Shown here piece by piece: positions 43,978 to 54,298 of a DNA stretch of 64,000 nt. The stretch's first letter is position 1. Each line of letters starts with the position of its first letter. This DNA comes from Bacteroidota bacterium (GTDB lineage Bacteria > Bacteroidota > Bacteroidia > AKYH767-A > OLB10), in the NCBI GenBank assembly GCA_016709725.1, contig JADJMG010000001.1:186001-250000 (forward strand), read 5' to 3'. The notes beneath the pieces are model-generated. The model saw nothing but the letters and a program-made list of their open reading frames with translations. It was not told the DNA's origin and ran no database searches. A program made the translations under genes and the position numbers.

Positions 43978-46476
43978 AATAGTAGTACTCCTCATTTCCA
44001 TCTTCACTTTCTTTGCGAATACTTCTTACGCACAGGTTGAATCCATTGGATCAGATGATCAGCAAATTAATTTTGCTCAACCAAAAGAATATGAATTAGG
44101 TGGTATCACCGTAAGTGGCATTCGTTATTTAGACGAAGGTGTATTGATTACTTTGACCGGATTAAACATTGGAGAAAGATTCAAAATTCCCGGTGATAAA
44201 ATTGCTACAGCCATTGAAAATTTGTGGAAGCAAGGATTGCTTTCTGATATAAAAGTGACCGCTACTAAGATAAATGGAGATCGTATTTTCTTGAATTTTG
44301 AATTAAGCGAACGTCCTCGACTTTCCAAATTTGCTTTTAGTGGAATCAGCAAGAACGAAGCTGATAAATTGCGCGACAAACTTCAACTCGTAAAAGGAAA
44401 AGTAATCACCGAAAATTTAATTCAGGTTACAAAAATCAAGTTAAAGACTACTATGTAGAAAAAGGATTTTTGTTTGTTGAAACCACGATTACGACTGAAA
44501 AAGATACCATTGGCGGACCTAATCAAGAGTTAATGCGCATCAGTGTCTCCAATAAAAAAAGAGTGAAAATTAATAAAGTAACTTTTCATGGAAACACTCA
44601 ATTTGAATCGAAGAAGCTGAAAAGGAAAATGAAGGGCAGCAAGGAAAAAGGCTGGTATAAAATTTTTAGCTCTTCTAAGTTTAGCGAAGAAGCCTTTGAA
44701 AAGGATAAAGAAAAAGTAATTGCTACTTATGCGTCGAAAGGATTTAGAGATGTGTCTATTTCAAAAGACAGCGTTTATAAATTCAGCGACCGTACCGTAA
44801 ATATTGATGTGTGGATCGATGAAGGCCCTAAATATTATTTTAGAAATATCACCTGGATTGGAAATACAAAATATCCTACTTCCCAACTCGATCAAATGTT
44901 AGGAATTAAGAAAGGTGATATTTTTAGTCAGGCGAAATTAGACGAAGGCTTATTCATCAGTCAAAGCAGCAGAGATATCAGTTCATTGTACATGGATGAT
45001 GGATACTTGTTTTCCAAGTAACGCCAGTAGAAATTTTAGTTGAGAATGATTCCATCGATATTGAAATGCGTATTTATGAAGGCAAACAAGCCACTGTGAA
45101 TCGCGTTACGGTGAAAGGAAATTCTAAAACCAATGACAAAGTAATCATGCGAGAGATTCGCACGAAACCAGGACAGTTATTTAATCGCTCCGACATTATT
45201 CGTACACACCAAGTATTAGCACAGCTCGGCTATTTTGATCAAGAAAAATTAAATGTTACTCCACGTCCTAATGCTGCAGATGGTACGGTGGATATTGAAT
45301 ACATCGTTGAAGAACGTCCTTCCGACCAACTTGAATTATCAGGAGGTTGGGGCGGTGGTGCCGGTGTAGTAGGAACGTTAGGTATATCATTTAATAATTT
45401 CTCTGCAAGAAATATTGCGAAAAAAGGCACATGGTCTCCACTCCCTACAGGCGATGGACAAAAATTGAGTATTCGTTTTCAATCGAATGGTAGATTCTTT
45501 CAAAGTTACAATGCTTCATTCACTGAACCTTGGCTAGGAGGAAAGAAACCAAACTCCTTGAGTGTTTCAGTATTTCACTCCATACAAACGGATGGATTAC
45601 CAAAAGGAAATGATGATCGCTCTGTATTAAAAATTAGTGGTGCTTCCATAGGTTTAGGAAAACGATTGAAATGGCCAGACGATTTCTTCCAATCCTATAA
45701 TGAATTAACGTTTCAACGTTATTCTCTGGATAATTGGGAAGGCACCTTTTTATTCAGCGATGGATATTCAAATAATTTAAACTTCGAACAAACATTTTCA
45801 CGTAACTCTGTAGATGGATTTATTTGGATTCGTAGTGGATCGCAACTATCCTTCACTTTGCAATTAACACCGCCATTTAGTTTACTGGATAAAGGTACCG
45901 ACTATGCTACTGCCAATGCCAAAGAAAAATACAAATGGATCGAATATCACAAATGGAAATTTAGCGGATCATGGTATAAGAGCTTAGGGACGAAAATTTG
46001 TATTATTCTCAAGAACGCAAATTGGAATATTAGGATTTTACAATCCCGATATTGGACAATCTCCTTTCGAACGTTTCTATTTAGGAGGAGATGGTTTATC
46101 AGGCTTTGCTTTAGATGGACGTGAAATTATTGCGCTACGTGGTTACAATAACAATACAGTGACGCCTCGTATTAATGGTAGCACAGTTGGTGGTACTGCT
46201 TATAACAAAAACACGTTCGAGTTGCGCTTCCCGGTTTCGTTAAACCCATCTGCAACCATATACACCTTGGCTTTCTTAGAAGCAGGAAACAATTGGTTGG
46301 GGACAAGAAATTTTAATCCACTAAATCTAAAACGTTCGGCTGGTGTGGGAGTAAGAATTTTCCTTCCTATGTTCGGATTATTATGTCTGGATTGGTGTTA
46401 TTGATTTGATGAAATCGAAGGAAATCCAGGTGTGAACAAAGGTCAATTCCATTTCACTATTGGACAGCAGTTCTAA
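43970..46476 (+). CDS. bamA: Outer membrane protein assembly factor BamA, three frameshifts and one in-frame stop
   Basis: BamA inserts beta-barrel proteins into the outer membrane. Signal peptide IVVLLISIFTFFANTSYAQ is followed by POTRA domains and the 16-strand barrel with FERFYLGGDGLSGF (the conserved lid/latch region) and terminal FHFTIGQQF. Breaks: a missing A in 44431-44435, a missing T in 45010-45013, an extra A in 45993-45996, and TGA at 46402-46404 in a Gly-rich strand. With these repaired it is 835 aa, normal for the phylum. As an essential gene it cannot really be this broken in a living cell. It follows uppS and precedes skp genes as usual. Confidence 0.93.
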
Positions 46477-46650
46477 AAAGGTAAGCAACTTTACTTTTGA
46501 AATAACCTCAGAACATTCTGCTTAACTTGCTCTAAGGTGAAGAAAGCATAAAGAATTTGAAAGAGTTTCGTCAAAATTAGATATAATTAAGATTAAACGC
46601 TGAACCAAGAATTTGACCAACAACAAGTTACCTTAAGCCTTACCATGGAG

Positions 46651-46658
46651 TATCTTTG
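46651..46658 (+). promoter_or_regulatory. Possible -7 promoter element for the skp genes
   Basis: TATCTTTG fits TAnnTTTG in the 256-bp gap between bamA and the first skp gene, 74 bp before the ATG. No TTTG stands at the usual distance upstream (only ttacc near 46628), so this is weak. Nothing else was seen in the gap. Confidence 0.3.
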
Positions 46659-46732
46659 GTATCTACGATAAAAAGAGGTAAATTTGGCACGATAATTTGC
46701 AAAAGCTGGATACTTAAAAAATCCCAAAACTT

Positions 46733-47359
46733 ATGAAAAAGCTAATCATTGCAAGTACATTCTTTATTGGAATGCTTGCTAGTACCTCCATTTTCGCACA
46801 GAAATATGCGTATATCGATTCACAATATATTTTAGATAATATTTCTGAATACAAAGCCGCCAACCAACAATTAGATCAACTCAGTATTTCTTGGCAAAAA
46901 GACATTGAAGCAAAATATACAGTGATTGATAAGCTTTACAAAGACTATCAAGCAGAACAAATTCTTTTAACCGAAGAAATGCGTCGTAAACGTGAACAAG
47001 AAATCACGAACAAAGAAAAAGAGGTGAAAGAATATCAAAAGCAAAAATTTGGTTACGAAGGCGAATTATTCAAAAAGAAGCAAGAGTTAATCAAACCTAT
47101 TCAAGATAAAATTTTCAATGCCGTTAAGAAAATGGCTACGGATCAAAGTTACGCAGTGATTTTTGATAAGTCGGGAGATTTAGTAATGCTTTATACCAAT
47201 CCTAAATACGATAAGAGTGACGACATCTTAGAGTCGATGGGTTACAAAGCGGGCACCAAAGGTGGCGATGCAAAAGGTGGCGAAAGTAAAGAGGGCGGAA
47301 GTCCTTCTACCCCTCCTCCCTCTGAAGGAAAAGGTGGTGGATCAGAAGACCGTAAATAA
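46733..47359 (+). CDS. OmpH/Skp-family periplasmic chaperone with Gly/Ser-rich tail
   Basis: Skp-type trimeric chaperones hold unfolded outer-membrane proteins in the periplasm for BamA. Signal peptide LIIASTFFIGMLASTSIFAQ, then the beta core start KYAYIDSQYILDNISEYKAA, a long charged helical hairpin (YKDYQAEQILLTEEMRRKRE) and the return strand AVIFDKSGDLVMLYTNPKYD. The last 35 residues form a low-complexity Gly/Lys/Ser/Pro tail not needed for the Skp fold. Directly upstream of a second Skp; placement after bamA supports the role. Confidence 0.9.
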   Translation: MKKLIIASTFFIGMLASTSIFAQKYAYIDSQYILDNISEYKAANQQLDQLSISWQKDIEAKYTVIDKLYKDYQAEQILLTEEMRRKREQEITNKEKEVKEYQKQKFGYEGELFKKKQELIKPIQDKIFNAVKKMATDQSYAVIFDKSGDLVMLYTNPKYDKSDDILESMGYKAGTKGGDAKGGESKEGGSPSTPPPSEGKGGGSEDRK

Positions 47360-47396
47360 TAAAACTAAAAACACATAAATTAATAAATCTAATATC

Positions 47397-47909
47397 ATGA
47401 CAAGAATCGTTGCCATTTGTTTTGGCATTCTATTGAGTTTTGCTGTACAAACTCAAGCTCAATCCACTCTAAAATTTGGACATATTAATTCAACTCAGTT
47501 GATTAGTTTAATGCCAGAAACCAAATTAGCAGATTCCACATTACAAAAATTTGGAGCCTCTTTAGAGAATCAATTAAAAACCATGACGGCGGAATATCAA
47601 GGAAAAATTACTGATTTCAAATCGAAAGAAGCAGCTATGGCGGATCCCATTCGTGATGCGAAATTAAAAGAGATCAGCGATCTTGAAGAACGCATTCAAT
47701 CGTTTCAAGAGTCGGCACAAAGCTCGATGCAAAAAAAGAAAGAAGAATTGTATACTCCTATCTTGAAAAAAGCAGAAGAAGCAATCAATAATGTTGCAAA
47801 GGAGAATAAGTTCTCTTACATTTTTGATGCAAGCGCTGGAACCTTGTTGTATGCTCAGGATTCGGATGATGTAATGCCGATGGTGAAAACAAAGCTTGGA
47901 TTGAAATAA
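47397..47909 (+). CDS. OmpH/Skp-family periplasmic chaperone
   Basis: A 170-aa second Skp-like protein: signal peptide IVAICFGILLSFAVQTQAQ, beta strand LKFGHINSTQLISLMPETK, helical hairpin (LEERIQSFQESAQSSMQKKK) and the closing strand FSYIFDASAGTLLYAQDSDD. It lies 37 bases after the first skp gene and is followed by an intrinsic terminator, so the two form the end of the uppS/bamA transcript or their own unit. Tandem skp genes are usual in Bacteroidota. Intact. Confidence 0.92.
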   Translation: MTRIVAICFGILLSFAVQTQAQSTLKFGHINSTQLISLMPETKLADSTLQKFGASLENQLKTMTAEYQGKITDFKSKEAAMADPIRDAKLKEISDLEERIQSFQESAQSSMQKKKEELYTPILKKAEEAINNVAKENKFSYIFDASAGTLLYAQDSDDVMPMVKTKLGLK

Positions 47910-47930
47910 ATCAAGAAAATCAAAATAATA

Positions 47931-47962
47931 AAAAAGTCCATGGATCATTCCATGGACTTTTT
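47931..47962 (+). terminator. Intrinsic terminator after the skp genes
   Basis: Stem aaaaagtccatgg (47931-47943) with ccatggacttttt (47950-47962), 13 bp perfect, six-base loop, followed by further T. It stands 21 bp after the skp stop and separates this unit from murI. Confidence 0.88.
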
Positions 47963-48027
47963 TATTGCATTCTGGTTAACTTGAAAAAAACGAAACGCAT
48001 TCTCGACATTTATCATCAAATAATTTT

Positions 48028-48035
48028 TACTTTTG
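48028..48035 (+). promoter_or_regulatory. -7 type element immediately before murI
   Basis: TACTTTTG matches TAnnTTTG but ends only three bases before the murI ATG at 48039, so a transcript from it would be leaderless or start inside the gene. No TTTG lies at the right distance upstream. Low support. Confidence 0.25.
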
Positions 48036-48038
48036 ACT

Positions 48039-48860
48039 ATGCCTACACTCCAAGCAGAAGCTTCTCGTCCACTCGGAATTTTTGATTCGGGAATTGGTGG
48101 CCTCACGGTTGCTAATGCCATCCATAAACTCATGCCCAATGAGACCTTAATTTATTTTGGCGACACTGCCCATCTCCCCTATGGAGATAAGTCGCCAGAA
48201 GCGATTAGAAAGTGGTCGGTGGTGATTGCTGACTTCCTCATAAAACATAACTGCAAAGCGATTGTAATTGCTTGCAATAGCATTTCCTCTGTAGCCTTTG
48301 ATGAGGTGAAAAAGCATGTAGGAAAAAAAGCCATTGTGATAAATGTAATTGATCCCGTCGTAAATTTTGTTTGTGATGAAACTTCCTCAAAGCATGTTGG
48401 GATTATTGGAACCAAAGCAACGGTGAAGTCGGATGTGTATCCTAAAAAAATAGTAGCCAAATCAAAAAAAGTAACGGTTACTTCTCTAGCCACTCCCCTA
48501 TTAGCACCGATGATTGAAGAAGGATTTTTCAATAATAAAATTTCCAAAACCATCATCAACGATTATCTCTCTCGCACCAAATTAAAGAAAATCGACAGTC
48601 TCATCTTAGGCTGTACACACTATCCTTTAATTCGTCCAGAAATTGAACAGTATTACAAAGGAAGAATCACCATTTTTGATTCTGCAAGTATTGTTGCTCA
48701 GCATGTGAAAGATGTTTTAGAAAACAAGAATTTACTTAATCCTAAGAAAGCAAAAAAACACCTCTTCTACATTTCAGATTACACTGCATCTTTTGAACAG
48801 AGCACGAAAATATTCTTCAAAGGGAAGATTAAACTCGAGCAGAAAAATCTTTGGAAGTGA
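48039..48860 (+). CDS. murI: Glutamate racemase
   Basis: Makes D-glutamate for MurD. The 273-aa protein has GIFDSGIGGLTVANAI, the first catalytic Cys in VIACNSISSVAF, GIIGTKATVKSDVY, and the second catalytic Cys and His in LILGCTHYPLIRPEIEQYY. Start ATG 48039; a TTG six bases earlier is possible. It follows the skp terminator and faces the DUF3667 gene across five bases. Complements the mur ligases at the other end of the window. Confidence 0.96.
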   Translation: MPTLQAEASRPLGIFDSGIGGLTVANAIHKLMPNETLIYFGDTAHLPYGDKSPEAIRKWSVVIADFLIKHNCKAIVIACNSISSVAFDEVKKHVGKKAIVINVIDPVVNFVCDETSSKHVGIIGTKATVKSDVYPKKIVAKSKKVTVTSLATPLLAPMIEEGFFNNKISKTIINDYLSRTKLKKIDSLILGCTHYPLIRPEIEQYYKGRITIFDSASIVAQHVKDVLENKNLLNPKKAKKHLFYISDYTASFEQSTKIFFKGKIKLEQKNLWK

Positions 48861-48865
48861 TTTTA

Positions 48866-49903
48866 TTAAATCATCAAAAACATAAGTCCGGCTACTAATA
48901 ACAGGACTAAAAATCCAACTATTAAATAAAAGAATCCAATCCCAATTCCTTTAAAAATGGTTTTAGGGATGGATTGACCATACACTTTCTTCAGTGAGAT
49001 GAAATAATAAATAGGAATATAATAACTTAAAATATCTGCATTTAATGGAGTCAACCATGTGATTAAATCTTGTATGGTGATAATCACAAAAGTGGCAGCA
49101 TGCAAATGAAATGCAAAAATGAGATGATCCACAAAGAAAATTTTTCGTCGGATGTAAAACAGGTACAAGACAAACGCAAATACAGGCATCAGTGAAAAAA
49201 GCAGCCATGGTAATTTATGCTTGTAGTAGTCAATAATTTTATCTTTACCTGCCAATTGCGACTTAACAGCTTGACTAAAAAAAATGGTATTGAAAAATGA
49301 CTTTTTAATTTTAAATGTATCCATCAATGTCGATGGATCAGTTATTCCTTTATCCAAATAGCGCTGCAGGGTATCGCGTTGTATTTTCACGGAACCAAAT
49401 GACCAATAAAAATTGGCATTATCAATTCCCGACTTCTTTCTCTCTTCACGTTCGAACTCTAGCGTTTCTGTATTGAATGTGTAAGTAGTATCTGTACTTA
49501 AATTCAAGGTATCACTTTTCACATTACTTGAATCGGCAGCGGCCGTTTGCTTTTTACTATTCGAAATCTTTTCTTCCTTATTATTTGAAAAGCCGGCAAC
49601 TATAAACATAATCACGGTTACAATTAAAAACATGCGCACTGGATGAAAATAGCGCGCTCTTTTTCCATTGATATAATCCACGGTTAAAAATCCGGGCTTA
49701 AACAACAAAGGCACTAAACTTTTAATCACTTTAGAATCCAGATGCAGAAACTCCTCCACCAATTCTTTTACTAATCCGACAGCAGTTTCCTTCTTTGTAT
49801 TATTTAGTTGGCCGCATGTTGGGCAAAAATTATCCGACTCAATACTCAACGGAGTATTACAGTTCAAGCAATGATCAGCTCGACTAATTTTCTTAAGATT
49901 CAT
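48866..49903 (-). CDS. DUF3667-type membrane protein with N-terminal zinc ribbon
   Basis: A 345-aa protein. The N-terminus carries a zinc-ribbon pair, CLNCNTPL and CPTCGQLN, followed by KELVEEFLHLDSKVIKSL and the family motif KPGFLTVDYINGKRARYFHPVRMFLIVT leading into the first membrane segment. After a charged extracytoplasmic stretch there are three or four more membrane segments near the C-terminus. DUF3667 proteins are widespread in Bacteroidota and uncharacterised. Tail-to-tail with murI. Confidence 0.85.
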   Translation of the reverse strand: MNLKKISRADHCLNCNTPLSIESDNFCPTCGQLNNTKKETAVGLVKELVEEFLHLDSKVIKSLVPLLFKPGFLTVDYINGKRARYFHPVRMFLIVTVIMFIVAGFSNNKEEKISNSKKQTAAADSSNVKSDTLNLSTDTTYTFNTETLEFEREERKKSGIDNANFYWSFGSVKIQRDTLQRYLDKGITDPSTLMDTFKIKKSFFNTIFFSQAVKSQLAGKDKIIDYYKHKLPWLLFSLMPVFAFVLYLFYIRRKIFFVDHLIFAFHLHAATFVIITIQDLITWLTPLNADILSYYIPIYYFISLKKVYGQSIPKTIFKGIGIGFFYLIVGFLVLLLVAGLMFLMI

Positions 49904-49943
49904 TTATTATAGAATCAGTGAATAATTCGGACTAAAAAAAGAA

Positions 49944-49982
49944 CCGAGTTAATAAGGTTGAAAGTTTCTCTTATTAACTCGG
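49944..49982 (-). terminator. Intrinsic terminator of the PpiD-like gene
   Basis: On the minus strand the stem CCGAGTTAATAAG (49982-49970) pairs with CTTATTAACTCGG (49956-49944), 13 bp, 13-base loop, then TTC and a run of seven T. It lies 20 bp after the isomerase stop at 50003. Confidence 0.88.
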
Positions 49983-50002
49983 CGCTCTAATTATTTATAC
50001 TC

Positions 50003-52092
50003 TTAATAGAATTTAGATCTTCTATCTACGATGCCCGCTTTTTCACGCAAAGCATTGTACGTTTCATACTGCGAACGATTTTGCAACTGCGAACTTAATT
50101 GTTGCTTCGCTTCAGCCGCTAAATCAGCAGGCTCTTTTACATCAGCAAAAGAAACTACTTGTGCAACGTATACACCACTTGCTCCTTTCAACGGCGGTGA
50201 TACTTGTCCGGCTTTAACATTCATTAAATATCCTACCACAAACGGCTCCATTCCGCTACTTGGGAAAACAGGAGATGCGAAAGAAACATTATCTGCAGTA
50301 AGAACGGTTTGTCCGTTAGCAGATGCTATGGCATCTAAATTTTTCCCGCCTTTATTTAATTTTTCAATTAATAAAGCTGCCTTCTTATCACGACGTACTT
50401 CTGTGGTAAGTTGATCTTTTATTTGCTCGAGTGTACTGTATCCTTTTTCCTTTCTTTCATTCAACTTCGCTACCACAAAACGATTACCGAATTCAAATGC
50501 TTTTGACACCTCGCCGATCTTAGCAGTAAATGCCCAACGAACCAATTCACGAGAATTTTCCATTGGACCTACCTGACGAGCATTCTCAAAAATATTTGGT
50601 TCAGACATCTTCGTAAGCTTCTCATCGGTGATTGACTTTTCAAAGATATCCCCTTTTGCATTTTTAGATGCAAATCCATTTGCTTTAGAATAAACAGCTT
50701 GATAGGTTTTAGAACTTGGTTCTATTTTCTTGTCGACATAAGCAATACGAAGTTGACGTGCTTGCTTTCCTTGATCAACGATATGAATGATATGAATTCC
50801 AAATTGAGATTCTACAATCGTATAATCACCTTTTGCTCCATTGAAACAAGCATCATTAAATTCAGCAACCATCATTCCTGGAGAAAACCATCCTAAGTCA
50901 CCACCTTTAATTTTCGAACCTTCATCGGTAGAATATTGAAAAGCTAGAATAGCAAAGTTAGCTCCGCCTTTCAATGCAGTTTTAATACTATCTGCAGTCG
51001 CTAAAATGGCATCTTTCTTCGCAGGATCCATCTTTAACAAGATATGAGAAGCTTTCACAGAATCTGGAAGCATTTTCACAGCAGAAACTTTTGCTAATTT
51101 ATATACATTGTTCTCTAAATAGGGTCCGAAAACAAAACCAACCGGAGCGGAGAACATGATTGAATCAATATTCAATGGTAAGGTGCCCTTTTTGCTAAAG
51201 GCAGGATTAAAAGGAGAATCACTATTCAATGCTACAAACATCGAATCATTTTCAGTTGCTTTAAATTCCTCCGTTAATTTGTTAATTTCAAACATAGCTG
51301 CCTGGCGATCCACATCACTTGGATAAACTTCAAACGTTACATAATCAATATTTGCAGAAGCTTCTTGTTTGTACTTCTTCATCGTAGCATTATACAATGT
51401 TTTCAATTCTGCATCGGACACTTCAATAGTGGAATCAACAATAGTAGCATAATTTAAAGTCACATAGCGAACAGAAGCCGTTTTCGTTCTATTGAAGAAA
51501 TCATCTTTAGCTTCTGCTTTTGAAATATACAATCCTTGTTTAATGAGGTTGTAATATTTTTGCTGAATACGTTCTTCACGAATCGCCTTTTCAAAAACAA
51601 CCCATTGTTGGCGAGTTTTACCCGTTTGATCATTATCCATATTCTTTAAGAAATTGGATACGTTGGCTGGATTAAACACTCCAGTTTTAGGATCAGTAAA
51701 TGCTTGCTTTACCTGTGGATGCGGGTTTTCCCTTGCACCATATCCAAAAGTTCTTTCGGAGAACAGGTAATTCCCAACTTCTCATATTGAGGCGTAAGGA
51801 CCATTTCGTTGATCAACTGGTTCCACGTCTGCTCACGAATTTGCTCAGTGGTATTCTGATCCACGTTATCAGAATTACTTTGAAGTTTATAATTATCCAA
51901 TTGTACCTGGACCTTCTCTTCAAAGTCCATCACATTGACCTTTTTACCGTCTATTTCACCGATATTAGCATCACTGCTACTCATTCCGTTATTAGATGAG
52001 AAAAAATCACCTAAAATGAATGCTACAAGGCTAAAGCCCACAAAAACTAACAATAAATTTGCTTTGCCTCTGATTTTTTCAATTACTGCCAT
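50003..52092 (-). CDS. Peptidylprolyl isomerase of the PpiD/SurA type, one-base frameshift
   Basis: A membrane-anchored periplasmic foldase for outer-membrane and secreted proteins. One N-terminal membrane segment (ANLLLVFVGFSLVAFILGDFF), the SurA-like N-domain (WNQLINEMVLTPQYEKLGI), a parvulin domain (VKASHILLKMDPAKKDA, FAILAFQYSTDEGSKIKGGD, ESQFGIHIIHIVDQG) at about 330-440, and a degenerate second parvulin-like part. The frame breaks in the T run 51726-51729 (plus strand); one more base gives MVQGKNPHPQVKQAFTD and 696 aa, normal for Bacteroidota PpiD. Own terminator downstream; envelope genes upstream. Confidence 0.92.
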
Positions 52093-52256
52093 AACTCTAT
52101 TATTTCTAATTTAAGGCTGCGAATATACGAAGCTTTCTTGAAGGCTAAAAACTTATTTCACAGATATTCAAAAGTAAATAGCTGAAATTCAATAATCTAT
52201 TTTGGAATGGAAAGAATAGCGGGATAAAGGGTATAAATGTCCGCCAAAGACAAGTT

Positions 52257-52442
52257 TTATCTATTCTTTTTCTGAATCCGAATTCTCTGATTTCTGCGGA
52301 TAATCCAAAAAATGCAAGCCACGGCTGCTAGGATAAAAAACCAAATGGCGGAAGAAATATTTTCAGCCATACATTTATAGGTGCCAAAAGAGGCTCCTAA
52401 AAGCATGATAAAAAGCCAAGAATATTCCAACACTTTCAACAT
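52257..52442 (-). CDS. Small two-segment membrane protein
   Basis: A 61-aa protein with two membrane segments (YSWLFIMLLGASFGTYKCM and AIWFFILAAVACIFWIIRR) and a strongly basic tail ending RIRIQKKNR. It begins nine bases after the end of the lptC frame, suggesting cotranscription. Small membrane proteins of this type are often found at this place beside lptC in Bacteroidota; function unknown. Confidence 0.7.
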   Translation of the reverse strand: MLKVLEYSWLFIMLLGASFGTYKCMAENISSAIWFFILAAVACIFWIIRRNQRIRIQKKNR

Positions 52443-52451
52443 AGTGGATAC

Positions 52452-53027
52452 TTACTTTTTAACTGTTATTCTTCCTTTTACATTGAATATTTTGTACCTG
52501 CTAAAATCCTGATTGGCTTCAAATCCTTTTCCATAAATGATCTCTTCCGCCGTAGTAATTTTAACATGTTCATCACTCGTTAATTTCTCTTCTCGCTCAT
52601 TCCACACTAACTTCTCCGTATTTAGCTGATCACCTTTTTCATTGATCACCACTACATCCTTTTGAGCCTCCCACTTAATTTCATTTTCGTAATGAATCGC
52701 CTATTTAGCTTTTAACTCCGAGGTCACATTTCTAGATTCATCATAAAATTGAATGTGAATTCCAGAAGGCATTTCGGTAATTGGCTCTGGAAAAACCATT
52801 TTTTTTAGTTCGGGAGAATTCACTTTCACTCTTACCAATCCAGAATCACTGTATAATATTTCTAATCCTTTGATGTGCTCAATGGGTTCCTTTGAAACAT
52901 TAGTTACTCGCTTTATTTCAGCTTGATCATTTTCACAAGATACCAGTTGAACACCTAAAACTAATAAAAAAAGTGATTTACCAACTCCACCATTGAAAAA
53001 TTGAAGAAAACTCGACGAAGGTCTCAT
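52452..53027 (-). CDS. lptC: LPS export ABC transporter periplasmic protein LptC, in-frame stop
   Basis: LptC passes lipopolysaccharide from LptBFG to LptA. The start is ATG 53027 (MRPSSSFLQFF), sharing one base with the previous stop. A lipoprotein-like leader (LFLLVLGVQLVSC) is followed by beta repeats: IEHIKGLEILYSDSGLVRVK, MPSGIHIQFYDESRNVTSEL, then TAG at 52703-52701, then AIHYENEIKWEAQKDVMVIN, VWNEREEKLTSDEHVKITTA and GKGFEANQDFSRYKIFNVKG. The stop is in frame and sits where family members have Tyr (KAKYAIHYEN). With it read through the protein has 191 aa, normal. A TAT-to-TAG consensus error is the simplest cause. Confidence 0.87.
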
Positions 53028-54298
53028 TAATCGAAACGACGTTTTTGGAACCAAACTTCATTAAAAGTAAGTCCGATAACAGCTCTCACATATCGCTCAC
53101 GTATCAAATTATCATCCATCGTGCCCATCTGCCCAGCTTCTATGGCTATGTTAACCATCGACTGAAAAGCCTTACGAATGGGCAATCCGAATCCAATACT
53201 AATACCTTGATCGACGAGTGTATTATTGCGAATATTGAGGAAGGAAGTACCATAATAGATTCCAGCACGATACTGAACTCTCTGTCCAAAAGTGGTACCA
53301 CGAGGATCACGAACAAATTGTCCACCCAGCGAAACGCGAAACGTATTTTTCAAGCTATCTTTCCCTCTAAATGATTCATAAGAACTCCACTCTGTATATC
53401 GAACATCAGATTGAATCAACCATTTTTCATCTTTTACGAGTTGCATTCCAAAACCTACCGACAAAGGCAATACAATTTCTCCTTGTTCCTTTTCTTTGTA
53501 TTCGATGGTATCTCGAGAAAAGTCAATTCCGATTGAGTTTAACTTAAAATTTTCCCATAACAATGTTCTATTGGCTTTCAACTGCTGTGAAATACTCGCC
53601 GTAGCGCCTAAGCTTAAAGTGTATCCATTTTTGAGAGGCGTTTTATAACTCAAGCCCGCATCAAACATAAAATCTCCAATGGAAGTATTGTCTTTCACTC
53701 TTGTTCCAAAATAATCAGTATTCGAATACTTTGCGATTCTACTTTGTTCTAGTGATCCAAATAAATAAGATGCATTAATACCCAATGCTAATTTCGGAGT
53801 GAGCTTTAACCCTGTTCCGATAAAATAACGATTGTAGCCTCCAGCTCCTTTATATGAAGTAGACAATACATTAGAAGAATCAATTGTGGTAGATGACTCA
53901 ATATCGTAACCCGTTCCACTATAGGGAATAAATCCAAAAGCCAGTCCCATTTTGTTTCGAACCAAAGGAAGACCAATGACCAAATATTCCAATTTCGCAT
54001 TCCACTTCTTACTACTCAAATTACCTTGATCGAGAAATATTCTTTCTCCGCTTAAACCAATCTCAAAAACCATCAAAGAATCATAAGCATAAGAGGCGGG
54101 ATTGGAGAAATTGAGTCGAGCCACATTCACCTCTGCTATGGAAGTTCCGCCCATACCTCTTTGATGAGCAAAACCCTTAAAGAGTAAATCACCAGGACCG
54201 AATCGAGAATAAGGTGAAACGCTACTTGTTTGTGCTGACCCGAATAATGGCAATGCCAAAACCAACAAGCTAACTATCAATAATTTATTTCTATTCAT
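53027..54298 (-). CDS. Outer-membrane protein of the OmpP1/FadL-like kind
   Basis: A 423-aa protein: signal peptide LLIVSLLVLALPLFGSAQ, then SVSPYSRFGPGDLLFKGFAHQRGMGGTSIA, NFSNPASYAYDSLMVFEIGL and a series of amphipathic strands. The start was set at ATG 54298, overlapping the coaX stop by eight bases, rather than the longer frame at 54316. The family is a long-known neighbour of coaX and lptC in Bacteroidota. Transport of hydrophobic compounds is possible by analogy to FadL, but not shown. Confidence 0.82.
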   Translation of the reverse strand: MNRNKLLIVSLLVLALPLFGSAQTSSVSPYSRFGPGDLLFKGFAHQRGMGGTSIAEVNVARLNFSNPASYAYDSLMVFEIGLSGERIFLDQGNLSSKKWNAKLEYLVIGLPLVRNKMGLAFGFIPYSGTGYDIESSTTIDSSNVLSTSYKGAGGYNRYFIGTGLKLTPKLALGINASYLFGSLEQSRIAKYSNTDYFGTRVKDNTSIGDFMFDAGLSYKTPLKNGYTLSLGATASISQQLKANRTLLWENFKLNSIGIDFSRDTIEYKEKEQGEIVLPLSVGFGMQLVKDEKWLIQSDVRYTEWSSYESFRGKDSLKNTFRVSLGGQFVRDPRGTTFGQRVQYRAGIYYGTSFLNIRNNTLVDQGISIGFGLPIRKAFQSMVNIAIEAGQMGTMDDNLIRERYVRAVIGLTFNEVWFQKRRFD

